NCBI RefSeq assembly: GCF_030813635.1
Contig: NZ_JAUSUM010000001.1
Location: 310,001-374,000 of the forward strand
DNA length: 64,000 bases
Direction of reading: 5' to 3'
Source: Salibacterium salarium
GTDB taxonomy: Bacteria; Bacillota; Bacilli; Bacillales; Marinococcaceae
Below the pieces are notes generated by a model. The model worked only from the letters and a program-made list of their open reading frames with translations. It was not told the DNA's origin and searched no databases. Made by a program: the position numbers and the translations under genes. Positions 42,825-54,361 of this stretch are shown here, piece by piece (within the stretch, counting starts at the first letter, position 1; each line of letters begins with the position of its first letter).

Positions 42825-44420
42825 ATGCTATTTGGATGTTCAGAATGGCCATCGAAGGTTGCAAATTATTACAGGGAAACAGGATGCTGGAAAGGAGATA
42901 CGTTCGGGGATTTGTTGCGTCAATGGGCTGTGAAATATGGGGAAAAAACAGCTATTGTTGATGGCGAATATTACATGAGTTACAGAGAACTAGATACAAA
43001 GGCAGATCAATTAGCGGCTGGATGGAGAAATCTGGGTGTGAAGCAAGGGGACAAGGTTGTGATTCAACTACCAAATATCACTCCTTTTTTTGAAGTGTGT
43101 TTTGCGCTATTTCGGATAGGCGCTCTTCCTGTCTTTACTCTGCCTTCTCATCGAAGTAGTGAAATCACTTATATATGTGAATATGTGGAGGCAGACGCTT
43201 ATGTTATAGCTGAAACACACGCAGGTTTCGATTACAGAAAGCTGGCCGAACAAGTAAAAACAAAAGTACCGTCGTTGAAACATGTTATTGTCGCGGGAAA
43301 TCCTGGACCGTTTATCGGTCTGGCCGATCTATATCAGACCCCGGTTTCTTTACCTGAGGTGAAGGCATATGATGTCGCTTTTTTTCAATTGTCCGGAGGA
43401 AGTACGGGATTACCCAAGCTCATTCCTCGTACTCACGATGATTATATATACAGCCTGAAAGCCAGTGTAGAAGTATGCAGACTTAATAAGGATAGTGTGT
43501 ATCTTGCTGCGCTCCCAATTGCACACAATTATCCGCTGAGTTCACCTGGTGTACTAGGTACGTTATACGCAGGCGGCAAAGTAGTTCTTGCAACAGGATC
43601 TAGTCCAGACGAAGCGTTTCCTTTAATTGCAAAACAACGGGTTACAATAACTGGACTTGTGCCACCTCTTGCTCTGGTATGGCTTGAAGCTGCTGCCGCT
43701 CGTAACGCAGATTTAAGCAGCCTACAAGTATTACAAGTAGGTGGGGCAAAATTTAATCCGGAAGTTGCAAGCCGGGTTAAGCCTGTATTTGATTGCGTGT
43801 TACAGCAGGTGTTTGGAATGGCAGAGGGACTAGTTAACTACACCAGACTTGATGATACAGAGGATGTCATCATTCACACACAAGGGAGGCCAATGTCTGA
43901 GTATGACGAAATTTGTATAGTAGATGATAGTGATAATGAAGTGCAAATGGGGGAGATCGGCCATTTGTTAGCGCGCGGACCTTATACAATAAGGGGGTAT
44001 TATAAAGACGAAGTGCAAAACGAAAAGGCGTTCACATCGGAAGGGTTCTATCGTACAGGTGACATGGTGAGAATGACTTCTTCAGGCAATCTGATTGTAG
44101 AAGGAAGGGCTAAAGATCAAATCAACCGTGGTGGAGAAAAGATCTCTGCTGAAGAAGTAGAAAATCATCTTCTGGCTCATCCATCTGTTCACGATGCATC
44201 TGTGGTCCCTATGTTTGATGAATTTCTTGGAGAGAAGGCTTGTGCTTTTATCATCAAACGTGAAATGTCTCTTACAACAGAAGAACTAAAGTTATTACTA
44301 CACGAGCGTGGAATGGCAGCATATAAAATCCCGGATCAAATCGAATTTATTGATTCATTTCCTAAAACTAGATTAGGGAAAGTGAGCAAGAAGGAATTAC
44401 AAAAACTAATAAAATTTTAG
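42825..44420 (+). CDS. dhbE: 2,3-dihydroxybenzoate-AMP ligase
   Basis: The 531-residue stand-alone adenylation enzyme activates 2,3-dihydroxybenzoate with ATP and loads it on the aryl carrier domain of DhbB. Visible motifs are the phosphate loop [19 protein letters not shown], the A5 region [15 protein letters not shown] and the A8/A10 region with [22 protein letters not shown] and [11 protein letters not shown]. Length and order match DhbE/EntE. Confidence 0.92.
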   Translation: MLFGCSEWPSKVANYYRETGCWKGDTFGDLLRQWAVKYGEKTAIVDGEYYMSYRELDTKADQLAAGWRNLGVKQGDKVVIQLPNITPFFEVCFALFRIGALPVFTLPSHRSSEITYICEYVEADAYVIAETHAGFDYRKLAEQVKTKVPSLKHVIVAGNPGPFIGLADLYQTPVSLPEVKAYDVAFFQLSGGSTGLPKLIPRTHDDYIYSLKASVEVCRLNKDSVYLAALPIAHNYPLSSPGVLGTLYAGGKVVLATGSSPDEAFPLIAKQRVTITGLVPPLALVWLEAAAARNADLSSLQVLQVGGAKFNPEVASRVKPVFDCVLQQVFGMAEGLVNYTRLDDTEDVIIHTQGRPMSEYDEICIVDDSDNEVQMGEIGHLLARGPYTIRGYYKDEVQNEKAFTSEGFYRTGDMVRMTSSGNLIVEGRAKDQINRGGEKISAEEVENHLLAHPSVHDASVVPMFDEFLGEKACAFIIKREMSLTTEELKLLLHERGMAAYKIPDQIEFIDSFPKTRLGKVSKKELQKLIKF

Positions 44421-44484
44421 ACTATGAAGGAGTATTGGAGATGTAAAAGCATTATTACAAATATAAAGGATGTGAATTCATTTT

Positions 44485-45396
44485 ATGGCTATTCCAACTA
44501 TTGCACCGTATCGAATGCCATTGGTAGAAGAGTACCCAGAAAACAAAGTGTTATGGGAACCTGATCCATATCGTTGCGTTTTGCTCATTCATGATATGCA
44601 ACAGTATTTTATAGATCCTTTTACATCTGGAGCCTCCCCTTTAAAAGAACTACTAAATAACATTCAGAGTTTAAAATCTTATTGCACTGCAATGAGAATA
44701 CCAATAATTTTTTCCGCACAGCCAAACGAACAAACAGCTGAACAACGAGGACTGCTTCAAGATTTTTGGGGAGTGGGAATCGAACGAGATGAAGATCAAG
44801 ACATTATTCAAGAATTAACCCCCTCTAACAATGATACTATCCTTACGAAATGGCGATACAGTGCATTTCAAAAAACTAATCTCTTTGAAACTTTACAGCA
44901 ATATGGACGTGACCAGATCATTATTTGCGGTGTTTATGCCCATATAGGATGCTTATTAACAGCAACGGATGCATTTATGAAGGATATTCAACCATTTCTT
45001 GTTGGCGATGCGTTGGCTGATTTTTCTTCAGAATATCATCAAATGGCTCTGAATTATGCAGCTAACCGTTGTGCAATGACGACTTCAACTCAAAATCTAC
45101 TACAACAGCTGAGAACGAGGACAGAGACAGAACCAGAAGAGAAAGGTTTGACAGAACAATACGTTCGTGAACAAGTCGCTCAACTTCTTCAAGTACCGGC
45201 TTTAGAGATGGGACTAGAAGAGAATCTGATTGAAAAGGGACTCGACTCCATAAGAATGATGAGCCTTGTGGAAAAATGGCGGAAAATTGGTGCAAATGTC
45301 AGCTTCATTGAGTTAGCAGAAAGCCCTACAATTTCTGCTTGGTGGAGGTTACTGGCTAATCGAATAGAAGAAACTGCCTCTATTAAGAGGAGTTAA
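44485..45396 (+). CDS. dhbB: Isochorismatase with aryl carrier domain
   Basis: The 303-residue protein has an isochorismatase domain (residues about 1-208, with VLLIHDMQQYFIDPF, TKWRYSAFQ and IICGVYAHIGCLLTATDAF) and a C-terminal aryl carrier domain (about 220-300) with the phosphopantetheine Ser in LIEKGLDSIRMMSLV. It makes 2,3-dihydro-2,3-dihydroxybenzoate and carries the activated DHB to DhbF. Spacing to dhbE is 64 bases, and to dhbF 14. Confidence 0.92.
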   Translation: MAIPTIAPYRMPLVEEYPENKVLWEPDPYRCVLLIHDMQQYFIDPFTSGASPLKELLNNIQSLKSYCTAMRIPIIFSAQPNEQTAEQRGLLQDFWGVGIERDEDQDIIQELTPSNNDTILTKWRYSAFQKTNLFETLQQYGRDQIIICGVYAHIGCLLTATDAFMKDIQPFLVGDALADFSSEYHQMALNYAANRCAMTTSTQNLLQQLRTRTETEPEEKGLTEQYVREQVAQLLQVPALEMGLEENLIEKGLDSIRMMSLVEKWRKIGANVSFIELAESPTISAWWRLLANRIEETASIKRS

Positions 45397-45410
45397 GGAG
45401 GTTATTATAG

Positions 45411-48400
45411 ATGGGGAATGTTACAGGTGTTCGTAGGCCTTTGTCTGGTGCTCAGTCTGGTATTTGGTATGCTCAACAACTTGATCCAGATAATCCAATT
45501 TATAATACTGGTGAATATATAGACATCCAGGGTCCAATTGATGTTTCACGTTTTGAGCGGGCATTGCGCAAGGCTGTAAATGAAGCAGAATCATTGCATG
45601 TTCGCTTCGGTGAAAATAAAGACGGTCCCTGGCAAGTCATTGAAACGCAGAGAGAATGGGAGATGCCTGTCATTGATGTCAGCATGGAACTTGACCCGGA
45701 AGAGAGTGCACTATCGTGGATGAAGAAGGACCTTTCTAAGGCGGTTGATCTGAAAAAGGATATTCTTTTTACAGAAGTGCTTTTTAAGGTAGCGTCAGAT
45801 CGTTATTTTTGGTATCAACGTATACATCATATTGCTATCGACGGTTTTGGATTTATGCTCATTGCTCAACGGGTGGCTAATATTTATACGGCAATCACTC
45901 ATGATTTACCTGATAATGAGCGAAAATTTTCCTCCTTTCAATCCGTCTTAGAGGAAGAAAAGGTCTATAGAGAATCCAAGCAGTATAAAAAAGATCGTCA
46001 ATTTTGGATGGAACGTTTCGCGGATAAACCTGAAATTATCAACTTAGGACAAAAAAAATCGAGGACTTCCCATACATTTCTGCGGAAAACAGCGTATTTA
46101 TCGCCTGCTGATGCGAGGAATTTAAAGGATGCCTCGGGGACAGGCTGGTATGAAGTAATTATTGCATCAACAGCAGCCTACATGTCACGTCTGACTGGGG
46201 TAGAGGATATTATTCTCGGTTTGCCCATGATGGGGCGATTTGGTTCGGATTTGTTAAAAGTACCAGGCATGATAATGAATTTGGTGCCAGTGCGTTTGTC
46301 CATTCATCAAAATATGAGTATTTCTGAACTTCTAAGACAAGTGGAGCAAGAAGTAAGGCAGGTACAAATACATCAATACTATCGGCATGAGGAGTTGCGT
46401 CGTGACCTTAAACTAGTCGGAGAGTATCAAAGATTATTTGGACCAATTGTCAACTTTATGCCGTTTGATTATGATTTAAACTTTTCTGAAGTGAGGGGTT
46501 TTCCTCATAACCTATGTGCGGGTCCAGTTGATGATCTTTCGATTAATGTTCATGGTGGACTTGACGGTAATGGTTTGAAGATTGATATGGATGCCAACCC
46601 TCAGGTTTTCAGTGAGGAGGAAGTGGAGGCTCATCTAGATCGATTGCTACGGTTTTTGAGAAATATTACTGTATTACAGGACCGCAACTTGCCAGTTGGT
46701 CAAATTAATTTTCTTTCCCCTGATGAACGTCATGCTGTGCTGAGCGAATGGAATGAAACTGAAACAGATTTACCAATGAGTAATGTAGTTACTTTAATAG
46801 AGAAGCAGGTAGTTAGTACACCCAATGCAACGGCTCTTATATGTGAGAATGCATCAGTTAGTTACCGTGAATTAAACGAACGAGCGAATCAGCTTGCTCA
46901 TCTATTAATAGAGAGAGGTCTCGGTAGGGAGCAATTAGTTGCATTGGCATTGCCCCGATCGGTAGAGATGGTTGTTGCTATGCTTGGTGTACTTAAATGC
47001 GGGGCAGCATACTTGCCGCTTGATCCTGAATACCCGGAAGAGCGCATCACTTACATGCTTAATCACGCTAAACCAGCATATATATTGACCACTCAGGAAA
47101 AAAACTTTGTATTGCGTGATTCTTTTGTGTCTTCTATAGTTCTTGATAACCCAGATACAGTGAATACGTTGAAAAATTATGCCGCTACTAATTTAACTGA
47201 TGCAGAGCGCAATGGGGAATTACACCCCTTGCATCCTGCCTATGTAATATATACCTCAGGCTCCACCGGAAAACCAAAGGGAATCGTAGTGTCACATCAA
47301 AATTTAAACAATTTTCTGCTGTCTATGCGTGATCAGTTTAATCTGCAGAAACATGATCGTCTTATGGCCGTGACGACCATTGCATTTGATATTTCAAACT
47401 TGGAGATATTTCTTCCATTATTAAGTGGGGCGGGAATTGTTCTTGCTCATGAGGAAGCAAAACAGGATCCGTCAGCGTTATCCAAGCTAATTAGAGATAC
47501 AGAGACTACCGTCATGCAAGCCACTCCCGCGTTATGGCACTCTCTTGTTATGGTAAATCCTCAAAAATTAAGGGGGCTTAAAATACTTGTTGGTGGTGAA
47601 ATGCTTCCTGAAAGTCTAATGAGTTCACTCCAAATGCTTGAATGCGAGGTAACGAACCTCTATGGACCAACCGAAACAACCATTTGGTCAACCGCAGCTC
47701 AACTAAACAGCGAAATGATAGGAATGCCCCCTATTGGTACACCAATCTGGAATACACGAGTCTACGTACTGGACAGTGTTTTGCAACCTCTTCCCCGAGG
47801 CTTTATAGGAGAATTGTACATTGCTGGAGAGGGAGTGGCTCGAGGCTATTTTAAGCGGCCTGGTTTAACGGCTGAACATTTTATAGCCAATCCATATGGC
47901 GTTTCAACCCGTATGTATCGAACAGGAGATCTTGTTCGATGGAGCAAGAATGGTTCTCTAGAGTATATTGGCCGTGCTGATTACCAGGTGAAGATTCGTG
48001 GTTTTCGAATAGAATTAGGTGAAGTAGAAGCTGTTCTAGCACGACATTCCGATATCGCGCAGGTTACTGCCATTGTACGTGAATCTCAGGTCGGTGATAA
48101 ACAATTAATCGCATATGTCGTACCGAAATCTACAACGTATCCAACGTCGTCTGAACTTCGACAATTTGCAGGAAATAGTCTTCCAGATTACATGGTGCCA
48201 CAAGCTTATGTGGTTTTGGATAGATTGCCATTAACTCCAAATGGTAAGTTGGACCGAAAAGCTTTGCCGGCTCCTAAATTGACGCAAAAGATAACCAATC
48301 AAGCTCAAACGCCACAGGAAGTGGTGTTGTGCAATCTATTTGCGGAAGTGCTTGGGTTGCAGGAAGTAGGAATGGACGATGATTTTTTTGAAATAGGCGG

Positions 48401-51400
48401 CCATTCCTTGTTGGCAGCACGGCTTATAAGTCTTGTTCGTGATTCATTAGGTGTAGAATTAGGTATCGCTGACCTTTTTGAAAAATCTACTGTTGCTGGG
48501 CTGGCTTCCCTGCTCGATCAAAAACAGCAGGTTCGTCCTACATTACAAAAGATAGAGAAGCCGGAGCAAATTCCACTTTCTTATGCCCAGCGCCGACTAT
48601 GGTTCCTGTATTGCTTGGAGGGGCCAAGTCCTACCTATAATATTCCTCTCGTAGCCCATTTGTCTGGTGAAGTTGATAAAAATGCACTCCGGAATGCACT
48701 CGCTGATGTAGTTGAACGCCATGAAATCTTGCGAACCATTTTTCCTGAGGAACAAGGCTCGTCTCAGCAGCTTGTGTTAGATGCTACCGAAGCAAAGCCT
48801 GAGCTAAACATTATTCACACTGATGGAAACAAAATTTCTAAGGAAATCGCTTCAGCTGTTCAATATAGTTTCGATTTGAATTCAGAACCGGCCTTTCGGG
48901 CACAGCTTTTTGAAACCGGATTAAACGAGTATGTATTACTATTGTTGTTGCATCATATCGCAGGAGATGGATGGTCTTTAGCTCCGTTAACGCGCGACAT
49001 CTCGGCAGCTTACACAGCACAAATGCAAAATGCTAAAGCGGGCTGGGAAGATCTCCCGATTCAATATGCTGACTATGCATTATGGCAGCAACAGTTACTT
49101 AGTGATGAGGATGATCCTGAAAGTCTGTTTGCAAAACAAATTACTTTCTGGAAGAAAAAACTTGAAAATCTACCTGAAGAGTTGGCATTACCTATGGATA
49201 AGCCACGTCCAACTAAATCAACGCATCAAGGCGATACCATTGATTTTAATATTGATATGGAAACTCATCGCTCTCTGCTTAATTTGGCTCGTAACCAGAA
49301 GTCGAGTATGTTCATGGTTCTACAGTCAGGATTGGCAGTGTTGCTGACGAGATTTGGAGCTGGTACGGATATTCCAATTGGAAGTCCAGTTGCTGGACGT
49401 CATCATAATGAGGTAGATGACCTTATAGGTCTATTCGTTAATACGTTGGTGTTGCGTATGGATACCTCTGGTAATCCTAGTTTCCGTAATTTGCTGGAAA
49501 GGGTTCGTGAAGTAAATTTAGAAGCCTATGATAATCAGGACATACCTTTTGAGCGGCTTGTTGAAATATTGAACCCGAATCGATCCCGTTCAAGAAATCC
49601 TCTGTTTCAGGTAATGTTAGCTTTTCAAAATACACCTGAAGCGAAATTTCATGTGCCGGGTCTTGATTCAAATCTGCAAATAAAAAGTGTCGGATCAGCT
49701 AAGTTTGATCTTACGTTTGAGCTTATTGAACAAAGAAAAGAAGACGGTTCACCTAATGGCATTAACGGATTTGTTGAATATAGTACTGATATATTTGAAC
49801 GTGATACTGTTCAGAGGATGATAGACCATATGTGCCGCTTGTTGGAGGAAGTAGCAGTTTATCCTGATCAGTCAATTATGATGTTAGACATTATGGGATT
49901 CAAGGAGCGGAACAAGCTACTGGTAGAGTGGAACGGAAGCATGGAGATGTCTCCAAAGGATGATCTTCCTACTTTGTTCGAAAAACAGGTTGAGGAACAA
50001 AACAATAAATGCGCTGTTGTTTGTAATGGTGATTTATTGAGTTACATTGAATTGAATGAACAAGCCAATCAATTGGCTCATTTTCTGATTAAACGTGGTG
50101 TTGGGCCGGAAGATTTTGTGGCATTAGCTTTGCCCAGGTCGGTAGAAATGATTGTTGGAATGCTGGCTATTCTGAAGTCCGGTGCTGCCTATTTGCCGCT
50201 TGATCCGAATTATCCGCGAGAACGGATTTCTTACATGATAAATGATGCAAATCCTGTATGTATTATTACTAATTCTCAACTGTCATCAGAGTTTTTTTAC
50301 CAAGAAAGCCCGCTTGTTGTCATCGATGATCCTGACGTGGTTGTTGCTTTGGAAAGCTACCCAAATATGAATCCCGGCGATGTGGATCGAAGTAAACCTT
50401 TAAACCCGTTCCATCCTGCTTATATCATCTATACATCTGGTTCGACGGGGAATCCGAAGGGTGTGGTTATCCCGCATCACAATGTTGTCAGGCTTTTTGA
50501 TTCAACTAAACAATGGTTTCATTTCAATACAGATGATGTTTGGACAATGTTTCATTCATATGCTTTTGATTTCTCAGTATGGGAGATTTGGGGAGCACTT
50601 CTACATGGCGGAAAACTTATTATGGTCCCCTACGAGATAAGCCGTTCGCCAAAAGAATTTTTATCTTTACTGGTGACAGAGGGAGTGACAGTACTTAACC
50701 AGACACCTTCTGCTTTTTATCAATTAATGCAGGCTGACCGTGAACATTCAGAGCTAGGTCAACAACTTACTTTACGCTACGTCATATTTGGTGGGGAAGC
50801 ACTGGAATTTAATCGGTTAGAAGACTGGTACGAACGTCACTCAGATGATGCCCCCCAGCTTATCAATATGTACGGTATTACGGAGACAACGGTGCATGTC
50901 AGTTATATTGCTCTTGATAGAGATCTTGTCATTGGTGAGAATAAAAGCTTGGTTGGGTGCGGTATACCTGATTTGCGGGTATATGTACTTGATGAAGTAT
51001 TGCAGCCGACTCCATTGGGAGTAGAAGGAGAACTATATGTTGCTGGAGCAGGGCTGGGGATTGGCTATTTTAATCGCCCTGACTTGACAGCCGAGCGTTT
51101 TGTGGCCAATCCGCATGGATTTCCTGGGGATCGTATGTATCGAACAGGAGATCTTGCTCGATGGCGTAAGGATGGATCCCTGGAACACCTGGGTCGTGCT
51201 GATCATCAGGTGAAGATTCGAGGGTTTCGGATTGAATTGGGAGAGATTGAAACAGTCCTAGCACGGTATCCTGATATTGCACAGGTGGCTGTTGTTGTAC
51301 ATGAAAATCAGCCGGGTGATAAACGTTTGATGGCTTATATTGTACTGGCATCTGATACACATCCCACATCTTCTGAACTTCGACGTTTTGTTGGTGACAG

Positions 51401-52568
51401 CCTACCGAGTTATATGGTTCCACCAAATTATATGGTCATAGACGAACTACCGCTTACACCTAATGGGAAGTTGGACTCGAATTCCCTGCCTGCTCCAGAT
51501 ATAGTACAAGAAATGTCGGGTCGGGGACCGAGGACACCGAAAGAAGAATTGCTGTGCAATCTATTTGCGGAGGTACTCAGCTTATCGGATGTAGGAATTG
51601 ATGAGGGATTTTTTGATCTTGGTGGGCACTCTTTACTGGCAGCTCGTCTTATGAGTCTCATTCGAGATGCGTTAGGTGTGGAATTAGGCGTTGGTCACCT
51701 CTTTGAAGCTCCTACTGTCTCCGGACTTGTAGAAAAACTCGAAGGAGGAAGCGGTCAAGGAGCGTTGGATGTATTACTTCCACTCAGGACGAGTGGTACT
51801 GAAGTTCCTCTTTTTTGTGTACATCCAGCTGGCGGGCTCAGTTGGTGCTATGCAGGACTGATGACGGCACTTGGTAAGGAATACCCGATTTATGGATTAC
51901 AAGCGCGTGGTATTGCTCAACAGGAAACACTTCCGAAAAATCTAGATGATATGGCCGCAGATTATGTCGATCAGATTAAGAAAATTCAGCCTTCTGGACC
52001 TTACCATATATTAGGTTGGTCGCTCGGAGGTAATATTGCTCAAGCGATGGCGACTAAGTTGCAAGAACAAAGAGACGATGTTCCGCTTCTAGTGATGCTA
52101 GATGCATACCCAAGTCACTTTCTTCCTATTAAAAAAGCTCCAGATGACGAAGAAGCTCTCGTAGCTCTTCTTGCTTTGGGAGGGTATGATCCGGAAAGTT
52201 TGGATGGTCAACAAATGACACTTGTAGATGTTATGAAGTTATTACGGGAAGACGGGAGTGCTCTTGCAAGTTTAGATGAGTCCACCGTTTTAAACTTAAA
52301 GGAGACATATGTCAATTCTGTACGCATATTAAGTGAAAATACTCCTAAACCGTTTCATGGAGACCTGCTATTTTTTAGGTCTACGATTATTCCTGATTGG
52401 TTCAATCCGATTAATCCAAAAACCTGGTCTTCTTACGTAGACGGAGAAATTGAACAACATGATATTCATTGCAGGCATAAAGATTTATGTCAGCCGGAAC
52501 CAATTAGAGAAATCGGAGGTATATTAGCTGAAAAATTAAAGACGATATCAAATTTCACATCTTCATAA
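45411..52568 (+). CDS. dhbF: Dimodular NRPS of bacillibactin type (C-A-T-C-A-T-TE)
   Basis: The 2385-residue synthetase has the order C1 (about 1-440, HHIAIDG near 139), A1 (about 460-960, YTSGSTGKPKG near 610), T1 (Ser in GGHSLLAARL near 995), C2 (about 1050-1490, HHIAGDGWS near 1181), A2 (about 1520-2030, YTSGSTGNPKG near 1670), T2 (near 2070) and TE (about 2115-2385, GWSLGG near 2202). Reading the specificity positions by eye gives D-I-L-Q-L-G-L-I-W-K for A1 (glycine code) and D-F-W-N-I-G-M-V-H-K for A2 (threonine code). The product is therefore predicted to be DHB-Gly-Thr, trimerised and cyclised by TE, as in bacillibactin. No epimerisation or methylation domain is present. Confidence 0.95.
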   Translation: MGNVTGVRRPLSGAQSGIWYAQQLDPDNPIYNTGEYIDIQGPIDVSRFERALRKAVNEAESLHVRFGENKDGPWQVIETQREWEMPVIDVSMELDPEESALSWMKKDLSKAVDLKKDILFTEVLFKVASDRYFWYQRIHHIAIDGFGFMLIAQRVANIYTAITHDLPDNERKFSSFQSVLEEEKVYRESKQYKKDRQFWMERFADKPEIINLGQKKSRTSHTFLRKTAYLSPADARNLKDASGTGWYEVIIASTAAYMSRLTGVEDIILGLPMMGRFGSDLLKVPGMIMNLVPVRLSIHQNMSISELLRQVEQEVRQVQIHQYYRHEELRRDLKLVGEYQRLFGPIVNFMPFDYDLNFSEVRGFPHNLCAGPVDDLSINVHGGLDGNGLKIDMDANPQVFSEEEVEAHLDRLLRFLRNITVLQDRNLPVGQINFLSPDERHAVLSEWNETETDLPMSNVVTLIEKQVVSTPNATALICENASVSYRELNERANQLAHLLIERGLGREQLVALALPRSVEMVVAMLGVLKCGAAYLPLDPEYPEERITYMLNHAKPAYILTTQEKNFVLRDSFVSSIVLDNPDTVNTLKNYAATNLTDAERNGELHPLHPAYVIYTSGSTGKPKGIVVSHQNLNNFLLSMRDQFNLQKHDRLMAVTTIAFDISNLEIFLPLLSGAGIVLAHEEAKQDPSALSKLIRDTETTVMQATPALWHSLVMVNPQKLRGLKILVGGEMLPESLMSSLQMLECEVTNLYGPTETTIWSTAAQLNSEMIGMPPIGTPIWNTRVYVLDSVLQPLPRGFIGELYIAGEGVARGYFKRPGLTAEHFIANPYGVSTRMYRTGDLVRWSKNGSLEYIGRADYQVKIRGFRIELGEVEAVLARHSDIAQVTAIVRESQVGDKQLIAYVVPKSTTYPTSSELRQFAGNSLPDYMVPQAYVVLDRLPLTPNGKLDRKALPAPKLTQKITNQAQTPQEVVLCNLFAEVLGLQEVGMDDDFFEIGGHSLLAARLISLVRDSLGVELGIADLFEKSTVAGLASLLDQKQQVRPTLQKIEKPEQIPLSYAQRRLWFLYCLEGPSPTYNIPLVAHLSGEVDKNALRNALADVVERHEILRTIFPEEQGSSQQLVLDATEAKPELNIIHTDGNKISKEIASAVQYSFDLNSEPAFRAQLFETGLNEYVLLLLLHHIAGDGWSLAPLTRDISAAYTAQMQNAKAGWEDLPIQYADYALWQQQLLSDEDDPESLFAKQITFWKKKLENLPEELALPMDKPRPTKSTHQGDTIDFNIDMETHRSLLNLARNQKSSMFMVLQSGLAVLLTRFGAGTDIPIGSPVAGRHHNEVDDLIGLFVNTLVLRMDTSGNPSFRNLLERVREVNLEAYDNQDIPFERLVEILNPNRSRSRNPLFQVMLAFQNTPEAKFHVPGLDSNLQIKSVGSAKFDLTFELIEQRKEDGSPNGINGFVEYSTDIFERDTVQRMIDHMCRLLEEVAVYPDQSIMMLDIMGFKERNKLLVEWNGSMEMSPKDDLPTLFEKQVEEQNNKCAVVCNGDLLSYIELNEQANQLAHFLIKRGVGPEDFVALALPRSVEMIVGMLAILKSGAAYLPLDPNYPRERISYMINDANPVCIITNSQLSSEFFYQESPLVVIDDPDVVVALESYPNMNPGDVDRSKPLNPFHPAYIIYTSGSTGNPKGVVIPHHNVVRLFDSTKQWFHFNTDDVWTMFHSYAFDFSVWEIWGALLHGGKLIMVPYEISRSPKEFLSLLVTEGVTVLNQTPSAFYQLMQADREHSELGQQLTLRYVIFGGEALEFNRLEDWYERHSDDAPQLINMYGITETTVHVSYIALDRDLVIGENKSLVGCGIPDLRVYVLDEVLQPTPLGVEGELYVAGAGLGIGYFNRPDLTAERFVANPHGFPGDRMYRTGDLARWRKDGSLEHLGRADHQVKIRGFRIELGEIETVLARYPDIAQVAVVVHENQPGDKRLMAYIVLASDTHPTSSELRRFVGDSLPSYMVPPNYMVIDELPLTPNGKLDSNSLPAPDIVQEMSGRGPRTPKEELLCNLFAEVLSLSDVGIDEGFFDLGGHSLLAARLMSLIRDALGVELGVGHLFEAPTVSGLVEKLEGGSGQGALDVLLPLRTSGTEVPLFCVHPAGGLSWCYAGLMTALGKEYPIYGLQARGIAQQETLPKNLDDMAADYVDQIKKIQPSGPYHILGWSLGGNIAQAMATKLQEQRDDVPLLVMLDAYPSHFLPIKKAPDDEEALVALLALGGYDPESLDGQQMTLVDVMKLLREDGSALASLDESTVLNLKETYVNSVRILSENTPKPFHGDLLFFRSTIIPDWFNPINPKTWSSYVDGEIEQHDIHCRHKDLCQPEPIREIGGILAEKLKTISNFTSS

Positions 52569-52585
52569 ATGGGAGGAGATAAACA

Positions 52586-52783
52586 ATGACACATCCATTT
52601 GAAAAAGAGGATATCCTTTACGTTGTACTACTAAACGATCAAGGCCAATATTCTCTTTGGCCGGCTTTTCTTGAGGTACCACCGGGATGGGAAGTGGTAT
52701 ACGAACAAAACAGTAGAAAAGCGTGTATTGCTTTTGTTGAATCAAATTGGAGCGATATGAGACCGAATCGTATTAAGAACTAA
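52586..52783 (+). CDS. MbtH-like protein
   Basis: The 65-residue protein has the MbtH signature (YVVLLNDQGQYSLWP, VPPGWEVV, CIAFVESNWSDMRP) with the conserved Trp residues. MbtH proteins bind NRPS adenylation domains and help folding and activity. It follows dhbF after 17 bases. Confidence 0.93.
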   Translation: MTHPFEKEDILYVVLLNDQGQYSLWPAFLEVPPGWEVVYEQNSRKACIAFVESNWSDMRPNRIKN

Positions 52784-52811
52784 AAATTAATAGTAAGGAT
52801 AGGGAATATCC

Positions 52812-54269
52812 ATGAGAAGATTAGGAAATCAAAAAATTGTTGTCAGTATCGTGTATGTGACGGCTATGTTTATGGTTGCCATGGATGCAACTATTGTTAA
52901 CGTTGCGCTGAAGTCAATTAGTGCGGAGTTACAAATTCCTCCTTCGGCTACCGGAACTGTCAATGTTGGTTATCTAGTTAGTCTGGCGATGTTTCTTCCT
53001 GTTTCGGGATGGCTTGGTGATCGTTTTGGAACAAAAAGAATCCTCTTGATTGCGTTAGTATTGTTTACAGGGGCATCTGCAATAAGTGGAATGGCTAATC
53101 ACATTGTTTCTTTAAATTTATCCCGCATGATTCAGGGAATAGGTGGAGGACTTCTTACCCCTGTGGGAATGGCGATGCTGTTTCGAACGTTTACAGCCGA
53201 AGAACGCCCAAAGATATCGAGGCTGCTAGTCATTCCCATTGCATTAGCCCCCATGTTAGGTCCCGTTGTTGGTGGCTTTTTTGTGGAATATCTTTCTTGG
53301 CGTTGGATATTTTATATAAACGTTCCTGTGGGAGGTTTAGCTTTATTGTTTGGCTGGATATGTCTTAAGGAATATAAAGCATCTGCTAATAAACGTTTTG
53401 ATTTGAAAGGATTTCTTTTGTCCGTGTTTGGTTTTTCTATGCTGATGTATGCTTTAAATCAAAGTTCAGTAAAAGGATGGAGTGCACCGGAAATTGTAAT
53501 AACTGGACTTTGTGGCATATTATTAATTATTTCCTTTATTTATGTTGAATTAAGGATAAGCCAACCGATGCTTGAATTGCGATTGTTTAAAGACCGTTTG
53601 TTCCGCAATATGAGTTTGACATCATTTTTCATCGCAGCGGGGTTATTGGGGATGCTTTATGTGTTCCCGTTAATGTATCAGGACGCATTGAATGCTTCTG
53701 CGTTAGAGTCAGGGCTGGTAACTTTTCCAGAAGCAGTTGGACTGATGGTCGCCTCTCAGATCGTACCCTGGTTCTTATCAAAAGCAGGCCCTCGATTAAT
53801 AATGATAACTGCGCTGCCATGTGCTGCTGTAACATTTGTGTTGATGAGCCTGGTAGGACAAGAGACAAGTACTTGGTTCATTAGATTGTTATTATTTTTT
53901 GCAGGTTTTTTTCTTGGAAATACGGTCAGTGTTGTTCAGGCTACGATATTTAATACCACGATACAGGCATCTATGGGGCAGGCAACTACATTATTTAATA
54001 TTCAGAATCGGATGGGATCCGCATTGGGGGTAGCTTTATTGTCTAGTCTTCTTGCTGTACTTAGTACCAACTCGGTAGACGTAACAGCTGCGCAATCCAC
54101 CAATCTTTTAGCATATAGAGCGGCTTTGCTTAGTACGGCAGGGTTTCTGCTTATAGCCTTCTATTTCGTGTTACGGTTTAAGGATTTAAATACAGTATCA
54201 GCAAAAGGGAATCAATCTAATCAGGATGATTTAGGCGAGGATGAAACAAGTGAAATGATTAGTGAATAA
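52812..54269 (+). CDS. MFS exporter of the DHA2 (14-segment) family, siderophore efflux candidate
   Basis: The 485-residue protein has about 14 membrane segments and family motifs: MVAMDATIVNVAL in helix 1, WLGDRFGTKR (motif A) and LAPMLGPVVGGFFVEYLSWRWIFYINVP (motif C). Its place between the MbtH and Sfp-type genes suggests export of the finished siderophore; this is inference from position, as other DHA2 members export drugs. AAGGAT lies before the ATG. Confidence 0.85.
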   Translation: MRRLGNQKIVVSIVYVTAMFMVAMDATIVNVALKSISAELQIPPSATGTVNVGYLVSLAMFLPVSGWLGDRFGTKRILLIALVLFTGASAISGMANHIVSLNLSRMIQGIGGGLLTPVGMAMLFRTFTAEERPKISRLLVIPIALAPMLGPVVGGFFVEYLSWRWIFYINVPVGGLALLFGWICLKEYKASANKRFDLKGFLLSVFGFSMLMYALNQSSVKGWSAPEIVITGLCGILLIISFIYVELRISQPMLELRLFKDRLFRNMSLTSFFIAAGLLGMLYVFPLMYQDALNASALESGLVTFPEAVGLMVASQIVPWFLSKAGPRLIMITALPCAAVTFVLMSLVGQETSTWFIRLLLFFAGFFLGNTVSVVQATIFNTTIQASMGQATTLFNIQNRMGSALGVALLSSLLAVLSTNSVDVTAAQSTNLLAYRAALLSTAGFLLIAFYFVLRFKDLNTVSAKGNQSNQDDLGEDETSEMISE

Positions 54270-54361
54270 AAAATATCTGCAGTGTGGAATTTGTTTATAT
54301 TGTGGGTTATACAGCGAACTATATTTGTATGTCTAGGTACAATAGGGAAGGAAGATAGTAC